Shown: piece by piece, positions 46,055-58,328 of the stretch | Numbering within the stretch: the stretch's first letter is position 1 | Layout of the letters: every line of letters begins with the position of its first letter | NCBI GenBank assembly: GCA_039881145.1 | Contig: JAYKKI010000067.1 | Location: 3,113,501-3,177,500, forward strand | Direction: 5' to 3' | DNA length: 64,000 nucleotides | From: Druceiella hillmani | Lineage: Eukaryota > Arthropoda > Insecta > Lepidoptera > Hepialidae | Position numbers and translations under genes: made by a program | Notes under the pieces: generated by a model | Databases searched by the model: none | What the model saw: the letters and a program-made list of their open reading frames with translations, nothing else | What the model was told of the DNA's origin: nothing

Positions 46055-46250
46055 GTCGTTGCCGTGGTGTGTTGGGTTGATCACAAGGCATACGGCCTTT
46101 GACGATGCGACGCACCGCGGCGACCCGGGTTCGATTCCCGGCCGTTCATCGAACGGGGCTGGCCTGGTGTTGTGGTTAGCTGTAAGAGATTGCTCTTGTA
46201 GCAATAAATTATAAATTAGATTGCTCTTGTAGCAATAATTTATAATTTCG
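46055..46250 (+). repeat. tRNA-derived SINE
   Basis: A GC-rich head with a well-formed T-arm, 'ccgggttcgattcccgg' (46,125-46,141), matching the RNA polymerase III B box GGTTCGATTCC. An A-box-like 'ggttgatcacaaggc' lies about 50 bp upstream, then a tRNA-unrelated body ('gaacggggctggcctggtgt') and an AT-rich tail with a 30-bp duplication ('ttgctcttgtagcaataa' twice). The spacing and the lack of an acceptor stem argue against a working tRNA gene. Confidence 0.7.
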
Positions 46251-46254
46251 TATT

Positions 46255-47650
46255 AAGAAATTCGTTTTTTCGTTTTGATAATATAATAAACAATTATGTT
46301 GTAGAATATAGATCGTTGATAAAAAAAAATGTGCATACACTGCGTTTTTGTTTAATTAAAAGAAAAATTTTGAAATAAAACCAACAAGGAGCAGAGAGAA
46401 TGGAGAAAAAGATCCGCATGAAAGGAAGGCAGTCGCCAAAATCGATAAAGGGGATTTTTTTAAGAAAATGGTTTATAAACATGAAACTATTTGACAAGTC
46501 CTTGTATAGTTACGTGATCAGTAGAAAAAAAATGTTTGCCATTCAGATAGTTAAGTGATCAGTAGAAAAAAAATGTGCGTGTTAGCTCAAACGCGCGACT
46601 AGAGTTTATTCCTCCAGTGTCTTGGAATGTATAAAATAGGTAACATTGTATTTAAATATAAATATTAATATCATTAAATGTAAATGGAAAATTCTTTAAT
46701 AAAAAAATGCTGAAAATATTATCATTTTCAAGTAAAACACAACAACAAAATTAAAAATATTTAGTAACGTCAGAATAAAAGGTTAAATTTAAAAAACTTT
46801 AATTTGGTAGCATCAAAGACACCAAAAAATTAACACATAATGACATTTAATGATTATATCTTGATATAAGCAAACTATAGTAAACTACGAGTGTCATACT
46901 CCGTCATTACGATTACGCCATAAGAAAATGCCAAATAAGCATATAGATATCTCACTCCAAAGATACGCAGAAATGTTGCGTGGAGACGCCACCTAATGGT
47001 ACACTTGTTTTAACGCTCTGAACTTCGTACAATCAGAACATAATTTTTACACTTTCTTTAACGCTCTGAACTTTGTACGCGCTCAACTTCTGATTTTACT
47101 CCTCATTAAACTTCATACTGGGCGCTATATATGAAAATCGATTCTTAAGGAGTAAACTCAAACTAATAGTCAAACATTTATCAGCAGTAGGTAATAAAAC
47201 ATACGAAATATTTCAGTTATAAATTTATATTTTGAAGCTTATTTGTAATTGTTTTTCTTCTTTAAAATATACATGTTTAATTTATGTATTTACGGCACCT
47301 TTCTTCCCTTACCTTTGGGTGTCCATCCTTTGGTGCTTTGATTTTTCTTTTTGTATTTTTGAGCCTTTCAACTAATTTTCCATTTTCATGAAACTTATTA
47401 TTTAAACGTTTCTATAACCACTTTCAAAAATACTAATTGCAGGTAATCTTAAAATCTAATCAATATCCATTATTGTAATACTAGTCTTACGTTTCTTTTA
47501 TCGCTTTCGTAATCGCGAGGATCAATTGAAACTGAATTGAATTCTTTCTCTGTAACAATCTTAACAATGATCAAACTTAGCATGGACTTAGGATCCATTT
47601 TGAATGGTTTTAAATATTTTGAAAATTCAAGTCTAACAATACCTACATTT
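46255..47650. other. AT-rich non-coding DNA
   Basis: Includes a 49-bp tandem duplication ('gatcagtagaaaaaaaatgt' at about 46,518 and 46,567). The 47,290-47,660 segment has short minus-strand frames with a lysine-rich peptide (KLVERLKNTKRKIKAPKDG), not identified. Confidence 0.4.
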
Positions 47651-47679
47651 TGTGCCAATGAATCTTAAAAGATAAAAAG

Positions 47680-47760
47680 TGGCTGCAATTAGTCCGAAGA
47701 AATCCAAATAGCATTATAGTTTTTTTATGTGTGAAGATCATTTCGATGTAAGTGATATTT
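47680..47760 (+). pseudogene. THAP-domain-like fragment (weak)
   Basis: KWLQLVRRNPN followed, one frame over, by a 'CEDHFDVSD' segment. 'W...RR' followed by 'C..HF' is the C-terminal half of a THAP zinc finger as found in P-element-like transposases and many insect proteins. It is very short and frame-broken. Confidence 0.25.
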
Positions 47761-48204
47761 GTGTTTTAAATATTATTATCGATATCAATGCCTATAACCC
47801 AAAAGGATAAGAAAATTAAATTTTGGTATGAATGTGTTTTACTCGCCTGTGACGTCATCTGACTTGTAACCAATAATAGAGCGTTTGCGACGCTGATTGA
47901 ATTTCAAAAAATATTGTGATTTCTTTGGTTTTTTATAAAATATAAACTTATTCTTTCGGAAATTTAAAGCAATACGCTTATTTACATTATAATCTAATAG
48001 GATGACCACGAATTGTGCGGTACATTTTCGATGTTGTCAAATAGTCTATTATGAAATAAATAATTGTAATTGTGAAAGTTAAGCCATTATAAGGCTTGAT
48101 CCACACTATAGGTTGGTCTCGATACGCTCTCGGTTCGATAAAATTGCCTCATTGTTGAGGTTCCGAATATGTTTCAACCTTTTTACGTTAACGTTACAAG
48201 TTAG

Positions 48205-48400
48205 GTGCAAATGATATATAATGCAGTTTATCAATGGTACCTATATTCGCGTCATTATCGTCAATGGTACCTATATTCGCGTCATTATTCTCAATGGTGC
48301 CTATATGTTCGTACCTATATGTATAATGCAGTTTATCAATGGACCTATATTCGCGTCCTTAGCGTCATTATCGTAGTCGCGTATATTAACGTCATTGATT
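48205..48400. repeat. Short tandem repeat, about 30-bp unit
   Basis: 'caatggtacctatattcgcg' + 'tcattat' and variants occur about four times, with one larger duplication of 'tataatgcagtttatcaatg'. Confidence 0.75.
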
Positions 48401-48479
48401 GTGGAAAGACTAATAAGAAAATAATTATATATCTCAATATTTATAATGCTAATAGTACATTTATAGAATGTAATTAACA

Positions 48480-49730
48480 TTATTTAATTCTAATAACATA
48501 TCAAGTTTATTGGACACATTTCATATACAAAAATGTTTTATAGGTATTAGGGGAAAATGCAGCGGATTGATACAAAAAAATGCAACTTCATATTTTATGT
48601 AATAATAATAATCAGTCAAATACTGAATTTTTTGCTTATTTTGATTTGCTTTTCCTTTCTTTATGCGATCTCTGTATTCTACATCTTGCGAGCATATCAG
48701 TGAGGATTCTCTTTGTCCCTTCCTTTTCCTTTGGAAACATTGTCAGTGTATCAATATACCCCTTGCGTCAAAGTGTCTCGCTTTCCCCTAGGTGCATTAA
48801 ATTTTCGAATATACTAAAAAGAGAAGAGAGAAATAGTTGACCAGAATTAATTTTCTGTGCCTACGCCGATGGACAAAATTACCATGAAAAGCTAATGAAG
48901 ATAACACTGCTAGTATTATCTTCAATACCCTAAGTATAATTTCATATTATTTGAAAATATTGGTCCAGAAAATACTTTATCCTCTATGGCTAATTATATG
49001 CCTCTTTTTATTACATCTATTGCTCTTATGTGTTGTGCATGTCATACAATGTCGTTTCATGTTTGAGCCTATGTTGTGCCTCACTCTTCGTGGAAATTAA
49101 GCTGAGAAGCGAGGAGCTGAAAAGATGTGCGGCAGAAATAATGAAAGAATATGGTATTTCTCGACAAATAGACATACGTCTATCTTTTGACAACCAACAC
49201 AGTATATAGATTCCTTTTGTAGATCCTTTTTCATTACATATTCAAAATTTTTGTAATTTCATATTTTTTACAAGTATAATGTTATTTTTCAAGCAGTTCA
49301 GTATCTCTAAATTAAAACGACTTCTTGGAATTATGTCACAGACCAGATCATCATACTTGCTTTCTTATAAGATTTTTGCTTTGAACCATGAAAACTAAGA
49401 TTTTTCAATTTTTATAACACATATAAAATTAATTTCACGTAAATGCTAATTTAAAGATTTTTTTTCTGCTACACTGTGATCAACGAGTAGTTATATTTAT
49501 TAAAATTTGGGACATGGCTTGAATAATTAAAGAAAGTTGCATACCACATCATTTACAAATATAGGTAATTGTAATAGACGAAATCATAGTTGCTACAAGC
49601 AGATTCGAGCTTTCTTGGTAGAATTGTCTGTCCATTTTTGACATGGTAGAAACTTTTTAATGGATATATCTTATTTGTTAGAAAATTATTTGCAATTCAT
49701 TATCAAATATCTATTCTTGCATAGTTGTAT
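48480..49730. other. AT-rich non-coding DNA
   Basis: A plus frame at 48,580-48,840 has a leucine-rich start but no family signature. Nothing else is seen. Confidence 0.45.
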
Positions 49731-49732
49731 AT

Positions 49733-49785
49733 AACTAGCATCAGTTGTATATAACTAGCATCAGTTGTATATAACTACTTATTAG
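49733..49785. repeat. 21-bp tandem repeat, about 2.5 units
   Basis: 'agttgtatataactagcatc' repeats with 21-bp spacing. Each unit contains the self-complementary 'agttgtatataact'. Confidence 0.85.
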
Positions 49786-49984
49786 CAAAAATAGATGTTC
49801 TATTCGCAAATGTTGCTTCAACATCCTTAACGGCCCGAGTCAAAATTTTGATTCAATCTTCATATTATAATTACCAAGTTAATTTTTATTAATTTAAATT
49901 TTATCAGAGTAAGTGATAAGTCATAGTGCTAACATCTGTCATAAATTAATCTGTCCACTAGCTTAAATTATAAAGAGTACCAAT

Positions 49985-50320
49985 ACCTACAAAACCCATT
50001 GTATAAGGCCATTCTACAAACCCAATTGTATAAGGCCGTCGCAGAAGTCCATATACATTGGATAAGTACGTAAACAAAGACTACAAAACCCATTGTATAA
50101 GGCCATTCTACAAACCCCATTGTATAAGGCCGTCGCAGAAGTCCATATATATTGGATAAGTAAACAAAGACTACAAAATCCATTTTATAAGGCCATTCTA
50201 CAAACCCCATTGTATAAGGCCGTTGCAGAAGTTCATATATATTGGATAAGTAAACAAAGACTATAAAACCCATTGTATAAGGTCATTGCAGAAGTCCATG
50301 TACATTGGATAAGTAAACAA
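49985..50320. repeat. 90-94-bp tandem repeat, about 3.6 units
   Basis: Units begin at about 49,987, 50,081, 50,171 and 50,261 ('ctacaaaacccattgtataa'). Each unit itself contains two 'cccattgtataaggcc' sub-units. The 101-codon minus frame is kept open by the repeat and is not a gene. Confidence 0.92.
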
Positions 50321-50825
50321 AAGTTCTTTGTTTTTGTCACTAATTCAAGCGCCATGGGTGACAGAAATACGAACCTTTGTTTACTTATCTGTCAACATCA
50401 ATACGAAATTTGTATTTAAAAGAAATGGATATAACATAGTTTTTAGCAGTTTATCGGTGATTTGAGGAGTATAGATACAAAAGCGCTTTTATCCCGTTTC
50501 TAGGTAACACATTTTGTTATGTAATGGCAATGTACGGCCATTCCTCTACGGTTTTAATAAATAAAATACTGCTCAATAAAATACTGCAAATAAAATAATA
50601 GAATACTAATAAAATACTGCCTCCATCATATACAAAATTACATTTTAATCAAGAGGTTACGCGCAAAACCGCCTCTGTAAAAATCGTAAGTAACAAAAGC
50701 GCCACCATCGCGACTTGACCAATCGCAGCAAAGCATCTGTACAAGATTAAATGGCGTCCAATTGTTGCGTCGTGCAATTGCGTGGTATTATTTTAACCTA
50801 ATTTTAAAATAGAAAACTATCAAAA

Positions 50826-52744
50826 ATGGAAATCAATATTACTCCAGTACGAGGAAATAAGACAAGAAAGAGGATTTGCAATGAAGATCAATGGAGGCGC
50901 AATGTAAATACTCGTAAAAAGTAAGCTATACATGCATTAAAAATTTAACGATTTTATGCAATAGGCAACACGCGGTATAGATTCAAACCGTAAAATATAA
51001 TTAAATAAAACTTTTGAATACAAGAATATTAATTTCTCTAACTTGGAAATATATTTGCCTTTATGCGATTTTTAATTTTAGGTTAGGGATTTCTTGTTTT
51101 TTTTATTCATAGTTTCGACCCCTTGTACGTAATTATGCTGGATTCGTATTTGTCCCAGTATTCACTTAAAATGATCAAACTTTATAAGATTGATTTATAT
51201 CATGGCACAATTTCAGATACTCCTCCAAAAGACCTCCAAATATAGCTGATATTACAAGCTGCGCACATAAGAAAGGCGAGAATTTTAAATACAACTGTTT
51301 AAATCCTCAATATGAATCAGAAAATATCATCAGACATTTTACGCAAAACCAAATAAAACGTTTCAAGACAATTTTATATTAAAATTCATGAAAGTTCATA
51401 CACCAAAACGGCCGAAGACGTAAAGTGGGAAATCGAATAGAATCAACTACGTACACCAAATATTATGTCCGTACATACAACAAACCATATAAATTAATAA
51501 GAGTCTGTCAACGAGCCTTTTCAAAATTCCTTGGACTTCATATACATAGGCTTCGTAATATATCCAAAAAATTCTAATTCTAAGTGGTTATAGGGTTTCA
51601 AATACAAATTCCGCAAAAAAACATAATGTGATGACGTTCATTGAGTCCTTTAGATGTATTGAATTGCACCATTGCAGGTCTGCAACAACAGTAAGACAAT
51701 ATGTCTCTTCTGATTTAAATATTCGTAAAATGTGGAAAATGTACCAAGATAAACAAGAAGACGAAAGTCTTAAAGTACACCATTGTTTTTTTAGAAAGAT
51801 TTTACACAAACTATAACATTGGTTTCAAAACACCTAGAGTAGATGTTTGTTTTAAATATACGGAGCTCTCAGATAAAATAAAAAAATCATAAGATGTAAA
51901 AAAGTCGCATTGAGGACCTCATTGCAGATCCACGAATTAAAAGCAGTGTTTTTACATGTTTTTGCGGGAATACGATGATCAAACGTTTTCAATATTATTC
52001 GACTGCTAAAAAAAACAACTTTTACCGAAGCTGCTGACCAAGCTGCGTATTATTCCAAACAGCTGTATATCTAGGACTTTACCATTGTAATTGGAACAAC
52101 TACAAACCAATTTCCGAAGGAAAATACCTGGACTGAAAATGTCCATGCTAAGTCTTCTAATGACATTGCATCGGTTGTTTTTTTATTTGCAGACTGATTT
52201 CACTGATGAAAATCAGGTGCGAATGTTGGCAGACGGGTGCAGCTCACATAATAAAAACAGTAAAACCAAGAGCGGATACAGAATGTTTTTCTGGAGGGGG
52301 GGGGGAGGGCACAACCTCATAGTTTCTTTGATATTAATTGTAAATAAAGGCATATTAGAAACTATATCCCTTCTATTATTTATCCGTTTTCTTAATGCAA
52401 AATTTACATATGATTAAGCGAAAATCTGCAGATCGTGATTTCTGCTCAAATTTCACTTGCCATGGCTTCACCTTTATCAAAAATCTTTTCAAACGCATCG
52501 AGACGAGGTGTATCCTCAACCTGAGTTTGGTATCAGAGATGTACCACCATTTAAAAATAAGGTATCTTCTTTAAAACTTACTGTTGTCGACAAACTATCC
52601 TCAAAAGATTTCGGTGATAATTGGAAATCAGAATTAGGATCTGATCAACTTCTCTTTTACAAAAATGTTTTGGAAATCACAAACGTATGTGAACCTGATA
52701 ATGAAGATCCCTGCAAATTCTTGGAAGTTGGAATTTCTGTATAA
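50826..52744 (+). pseudogene. Pseudogene of a multi-copy insect protein family, possible transposase
   Basis: Exon 1 (50,826-50,920) starts MEINITPVRGNKTRKRICNE and ends at an AA/GTAAGC donor. A TTTCAG acceptor (51,211-51,216) joins it in frame to RKKYSSKRPPNIADITSCAH. Further blocks in shifted frames are KLIRVCQRAFSKFLGLHIHR, HCRSATTVRQYVSSDLNIRK, KVALRTSLQIHELKA, QAAYYSKQLYI.DFTIVIG, TWTENVHAKSSNDIAS and VRMLADGCSSHNKNS. The last frame (52,457-52,744) has FGIRDVPPFKNK. I know this block order from large families of uncharacterised insect proteins, with an 'MADGC..QNKN' signature, that behave like transposon genes. The superfamily is unknown to me. At least four frameshifts and stops. Confidence 0.6.
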
Positions 52745-53245
52745 TTTTATAATTTTGGTTTAATAAGACCATAATTAGATTTTTTTTAAATCGGTAACTA
52801 AAAAATCAGTAATTTTTCAAATTCAGTAATGAAAAAATTTAGTCATTAAATGCAGTAACCAAAACAAACTCACATTTACATCATAAAAGTCAATATTATG
52901 AGAAATTGCGATATAAAGCTAAATCGATGATTGGATTGCATAAAACCTTTGACGCGACCGATAGATGAGCAAAACAGCTTCTATCCTGTAGTGACAGAAG
53001 TAAAACCGCCTATAATCAACTAATTAGATACAGAATGACCTCTATACAAATTTCAAGGTTTTTTATAGTATTAATAATGTTTGTAAAGCTAATTAAATTT
53101 ACGAATCGAAAATTCTAATTGCCATAAGACGTAATTTATTTAAGGGATGTACTTAAGTCACGTACAATAAAATGGTTTTTGGCGGATTCTGAAAAATCTA
53201 AGAAATTGGATAGAAGCACTTTTGCTTCATGTTTAATGCTTCATC
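52745..53245. other. AT-rich non-coding DNA
   Basis: Between the pseudogene and the LINE relic. Nothing is recognised. Confidence 0.5.
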
Positions 53246-53249
53246 ATCA

Positions 53250-54375
53250 TCCTTAGCTCGACAGTCCTCGGTGTACCCTGGCCGGGTTTTCCTGTTTGTT
53301 ATGTTGAGAGCGTCGAAAACACTTTGTAGGCATTCCGCCCATCTTCATTTGGGTCTTCCTCTTCCTCTTGAGCCAGTTAGTTTGGCCGGAAAATTTTCGT
53401 TTTGTCGTTCTATCTTCCTTCATTCTAATTACATGGCCAGCCCACTTCACGCGTTGAATTTTTATAAATGTTATTATATCTGGTTCTTTAAATAAGCGGT
53501 AAAGTTTGGCATTAGTTCTCCTTCTCCAAAACTCACTATCAAAGAACCTATCAAAGATGGATCTGAGGATTTTTCATTCGAAAATTGCAAGGGTTTTTTC
53601 ACCAGTTTGGGACAATGTCCACGTTTCAGATGCATATGTAAGTACTGATCTGATTAAGCTTTTATATAACACTAGTTTAGTGTCTCTTCTGATATTATTG
53701 AATTTCAAAAATCTTCTTAGTCCATAAAAGCATCTGTTGGCTGTAATTGCTCGCTCCTCAGTTCTGGAGCCAAATCGTGGTCGGTGTTCATTTCAGATCC
53801 AAGGTAGATGAAGGAATTCACCCTTTCAAATTTGTAATCACCGATTTTAAAATGCGTGGAGGAGTCAGAGTTAATCACAAATTGCATCTATTTAGTTTTC
53901 ATTCATTTGGTTTATTGAGAGGTACATTTGTTTGACCTCTCTTTCTAGTGCTAGAAATGCCTGTCTGAGGACTTTTTGGGTTCTAGCAATAATGTCAATG
54001 TCATCCGCGTATGCATTAATTTGTACAGATTTAGAGAAGATCGTACCTCTTTTTTGAGTCTCAAATAATCTTGTCAAGAGCAACGTTGAAAAGAAATCAC
54101 GCTAATGCATCGACCTGTCTAACACCGTTTGCTATTTCGATTGGTTCAGAGAGAATTTTAACTCTCATTTTTGTGTCAGTTAGAGTGAGGAAAATCAACT
54201 TAACTAGTTTATCAGGAATGTTGAATTCATTCAGAGCCTCGATTAGGCGTTCTTTATTGATACAGTCATAGGCCGTTTTGAAATCGATAAAGAGGTGTTA
54301 AGTATTTGGAATTCTCTTGTTTTGTCTAAGATTTGCCGGAGGTTAAAAATTTGCTCAGATGTCGATCTTTATCTT
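53250..54375 (-). pseudogene. Non-LTR retrotransposon (LINE) reverse transcriptase relic
   Basis: On the minus strand, in mixed frames: FIDFKTAYDCINKERL (about 54,245-54,295), EPIEIANGVRQ (about 54,115-54,150), the catalytic AYADDIDII (53,989-54,014), then RQAFLALEREVKQM. C-terminal blocks are 'W..TGEK.L..FE.K.LR', 'LYRLFKEPDII' and KWAGHVIRMKEDRT (53,408-53,450), followed by a basic end. This is the usual order of insect LINE RTs with a 'WAGHV.RM' tail. Stops and frameshifts are frequent, and the endonuclease and N-terminal finger are missing, consistent with a 5'-truncated or decayed copy. Confidence 0.85.
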
Positions 54376-54872
54376 CTGAATCCGCAGAGGCAATCGCCAA
54401 TGATTTGCTGGGTGAACACTGGTAACCACCAATGATTTGCTCGATGAACATTAAATGCATTACAATAAATAAAAGAACAAGTACAGTTTTGCAAAAATGT
54501 AAATTTTCCATTTTTTTTCTTTTAAATGAAAGAGTATAGGCAAAACACGAAATATTTACCAAAATTAGGGCTCGGTCACGAATATTTAAAAAAAAAAAAG
54601 TGATTTGAAAAAATTCCTATACAAAAGTGCACTTTGTCAAGGATGTATAAGTTTTTCAACTTAATTGCCATTCTTAGTAGTACAAAATATTTAATTTGTA
54701 AATACAAACAAGAATTGAAATAAAAAAAACCCAAAAAATCAGAATATTAAAGCGCAGAGGATCGCGTAAAGAGAGGTTATAAAATTTATGTTTGATAGCC
54801 AAATAACAATAGTTTCTTCATAGAAAGAACATATTTCAAATAAATTTGTTATTATAAAAGTATAAACTCCAA
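54376..54872. other. Non-coding DNA
   Basis: A short duplication 'caccaatgatttgct' occurs at about 54,395-54,440. Nothing else is recognised. Confidence 0.5.
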
Positions 54873-54880
54873 GCCCTAAC

Positions 54881-55436
54881 TAGGGTTGCCAGATGTCCGG
54901 GATTTCCGGAATTTGTCATATTGTCCCGTATCCGTAATGTAATAAATTTGTCCCGAAAATTGTGGTAATTCTTTAAAATTGTCTTTATTGGCATTTTTCG
55001 TGAACCTATAGAGGCCATAGCTGCATTACATTTTGCCAGATTGATCAATAGAAAGACCGGAATCGCATGATTACGGATCAAATCCAGGCATAAATTTAAA
55101 TTCAAATAAATCGCGAATAGTTAGAATTCAACTTCAATTTATTAAAATAACTAAATCAAAACATGAACATAATAAATTAAATATTATTGTCATTGTCAAT
55201 CTACAAAAGTTAAGCTTCGAGTTGAAATTAGATAAGATTAATTATTGCAGGACAAATTTCTTTTGCCAAATATTAGTATTAGCTTTTAGTAATTTGGATA
55301 AATGTAATTAACATAACGATTGTTTTTATATTAAATTACTTATAATTATTTAATAAGTCAATAAACATTATCAAAAAATTATAGATATAGTAGTAGAGAT
55401 GTCCCGGAAAAAGCAATTTTACATATGGCAGCCCTG
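54881..55436. mobile_element. hAT-type MITE, 556 bp
   Basis: The left end TAGGGTTGCCAGATGT and the complement of the right end, CAGGGCTGCCATATGT, form imperfect terminal repeats. An 8-bp duplication with one mismatch flanks it (GCCCTAAC 54,873-54,880; ACCCTAAC 55,437-55,444). Terminal repeats starting YAGGG with 8-bp duplications are typical of hAT elements. The minus frame over the left part (54,836-55,105) is not recognised. A truncated relative lies at 13,590-14,122. Confidence 0.82.
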
Positions 55437-56239
55437 ACCCTAACGTCGTTTTTTATGTATATCTTTCATTGAAACTAAAAAAAGGGAAATTTGCGCATTT
55501 GCTAAACTGACCTTATACCCTAATTAATTAGGTAAAATATGAATAACTAAATTACAGTGAACATTCTACAGGCTACAGAACATAGAGTAATGCTATATAT
55601 ATAGGCTATAAGTTACGTCCTGTTCTCTGCTATAAGCTACATACCACCGACATAAATGAACTAAATATAGCAACAGTGGATGGGTGTATGAATACTATTC
55701 TTCCGCACAAGCACTTAGATAGGGCTTCGCGGCCTTGGATTAAGTGTTAAGCTGTTGAATGAATGTACTTTTGTTTAATGTGTACTACTTGGCTTGAATT
55801 TGGACTTAATATTACTAATCATGATAAATATGACTTGGAACATCTCATTAGTAGATTACATTATGGGAACCCTCTAGTTGTAATGAATTGTGTAGATATA
55901 TTTTTAGGTTTCTTTATAATATCATTCATTCATAATTTCTATTTAGTTTCCACAGTGCAAACCCACTGGCATTCCGAAATTTATAGAAAGTTATTGGTGC
56001 ATCTTGATTTCTTGAGTTTTCTGTAAACGTTCGGGCACACTTATAAAACAAACCACATCATATTTAGGATTTATAAATAATTTTGATTAATTAAAATACT
56101 TTTGCTATGGGGATTTCACATAACAAAATGACAGTATAGTAACCAAGAGTCTATTGATTTACTGTCAGATAGCCGGATGGTATTTTAAACAATCCTAAAG
56201 TTAACAATTTCAGTGCCTACTCATCACAAGTGCGAAGTG

Positions 56240-56560
56240 TGATGTTGCATGCGAGAGCCCACCCTGCACTTATTCAACAATTTAAGCACCGATGATGACT
56301 TTGATCCTCACACTGACTCAAGACCTCAGCAGATGATTCTGGTGAAGAAAAAAACATGTCAATAATTGATATATTGAATATTACTCCACGTAGCCCTATG
56401 CGACATCCACAATCTACACCATCTTCTTCATTATTACTTTCATCATCTCGCAGACCTGAGAAGCAGCTATCAATCTGATCAGCTGTAACTGCTGGAAACA
56501 TTCCATCAGCAGCAGACTCTATGTCAGAGCAGGCAACCACATGAGTCAACAAACATAGTG
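56240..56560. other. Unassigned coding-like patch
   Basis: The minus frame 56,274-56,552 is acidic (GLRDDESNNEEDGVDCGCR), while on plus an overlapping frame reads KNMSIIDILNITPRSPMRHP and then a serine-rich run. One may be a relic of a low-complexity transposon protein. I cannot decide the strand or family. Confidence 0.25.
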
Positions 56561-58328
56561 ATAAAAAAATAGTTTTGTGATGTATTTGATAGAGTGAATC
56601 TCATAGTTTTCACTTCTGTAACAACTTTTTGGAAATTATTTATCATGAAAGCAATACTCAAGCAGAGAGATTGTTACTGAAGCCTGTCGTAGTTAGTGAC
56701 TCTCGAATCACACAGTGAAAGGAGTTAAATGAGTCTACTATTTCATATAGGTACAGATTATTTTCCGTATCTATTTTCGGGGAAAAAATAAGTCAAAATA
56801 GATTTCTTCTCATATTAAGATATTTACATGTCACTTCAAAGATAGATAGCGACTATCCACTTGAAAAAATTTGTCAAATGGTCGATTATTCCAATAATAA
56901 AATGAATAAATGTTATTAACCACGGAATGAATAAATGTTATTAACCACGGAGCTATCTTAAGACAAAAACATGTACCATATGTTTAAATGTCTAAAATTT
57001 TTAATAATTAATCAGCATATGTTTTAATTCTTTCATTTTTAATTTTAATTCTTTCATTTTTGATATGATACGTTTTGATTTCAAGTGAGCGAGTGATAGA
57101 TATGATCGTTACATATGAGCTATATCTTTTACAACTCATAGTTATGCATCTCTAACACAAACACATTTTTAATATATAGATGTTGAAAAAAAACAAATAT
57201 TTTTTATATGCCAAGCTGAATCAATATATCAAATGCTGGCAACTTTCTGATTTTTTAAAATGTATCACTAAAATAAACAAATGTTTTAAAAAAAAATCAA
57301 TACTTTTGAAGGTTATTTTCAGTGAATTTCTTTTATTTATATTTTTGGCACTATTGTTTTATATACCTACATAAACTATCAATTTTTCACTTACACAAAT
57401 CACCTAATGAAACTAACAATTTATCAGCCTGTCAAGTGACATGGCTTGCATGCTAAATGTAAATACTATACAGAATCGCAACTTAATTGTTCTATACCAC
57501 TTGCATCTCCATGGCTTGAAAATATGCACACGATTCCCTATCGGAATAATCTACTCTTTTTATAATGCTTTCAGTATAATTACCAATCTTTAGTTTAAGA
57601 GTCATATATTTTTACTTATATAAGCTCGTTTTACTCCAAATATCTCTGAACATATCAACAGTAATAGTCTCCGTTTCTTTTTTAAAAAAACCCTTGTAGA
57701 ATCTTTAAGTTAAACTAACATTGTATGAAGTGACTTTACGATTAATAATAACCCACAATAATTCTATCAGGTCTATCTCTGGGTGGTAAGTGCAGTATAT
57801 TGTGTAAGTAATTTTCCAGGATTCTGTCCAGTACATATTGACTAACTGACCAGTTCAAACGATTGAAATAAATAAAAAGCGCATTGTATTTTAGTAATAA
57901 ACAATGCGACAGTAGTCTCTGTTACTTTCATAAGTCTATAAACAGGCGAGAGAAACAAAGTGTTTTCATAATGCATATACAATGGGATGCCATGCTGAAT
58001 GTGTCGCACATCTTCTCACAGATGCTATATAAGCATAGTGTGAAATGTGTGCTTTGCATAATGGACCTATAGTTGAAGCTACAGAATATTCAGTTCTTAC
58101 CACCAAAGCTTGTTAAAATGAATTTGTTAAAATGTCACTTTAAATAAAATAAAACTCCATCAACATCCAACAATACATTTATATAAATATAAATTATATT
58201 AATAGACAGCTCCATAACTGCGTACTGAATATAACAGAGGTATGCTTTCATAATACAATTTCAATTTCATTGTGAGCTAATTTAGTCTAGTCTCTGCAAT
58301 GGACTGGTCGTCTGCTACATGCCGGGGT

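Noticed and set aside
46055..46145. A functional tRNA gene at the SINE head
   Set aside because: The A-to-B-box distance and flanks do not allow a cloverleaf, and a tRNA-unrelated body with a duplicated AT-rich tail follows.
49968..50273. 101-codon minus-strand frame
   Set aside because: It lies entirely in the 90-bp tandem repeat, whose period keeps the frame open.
53229..54271. Plus-strand frames opposite the LINE relic
   Set aside because: Shadows of the minus-strand RT; the minus strand has the YADD and WAGHV motifs.
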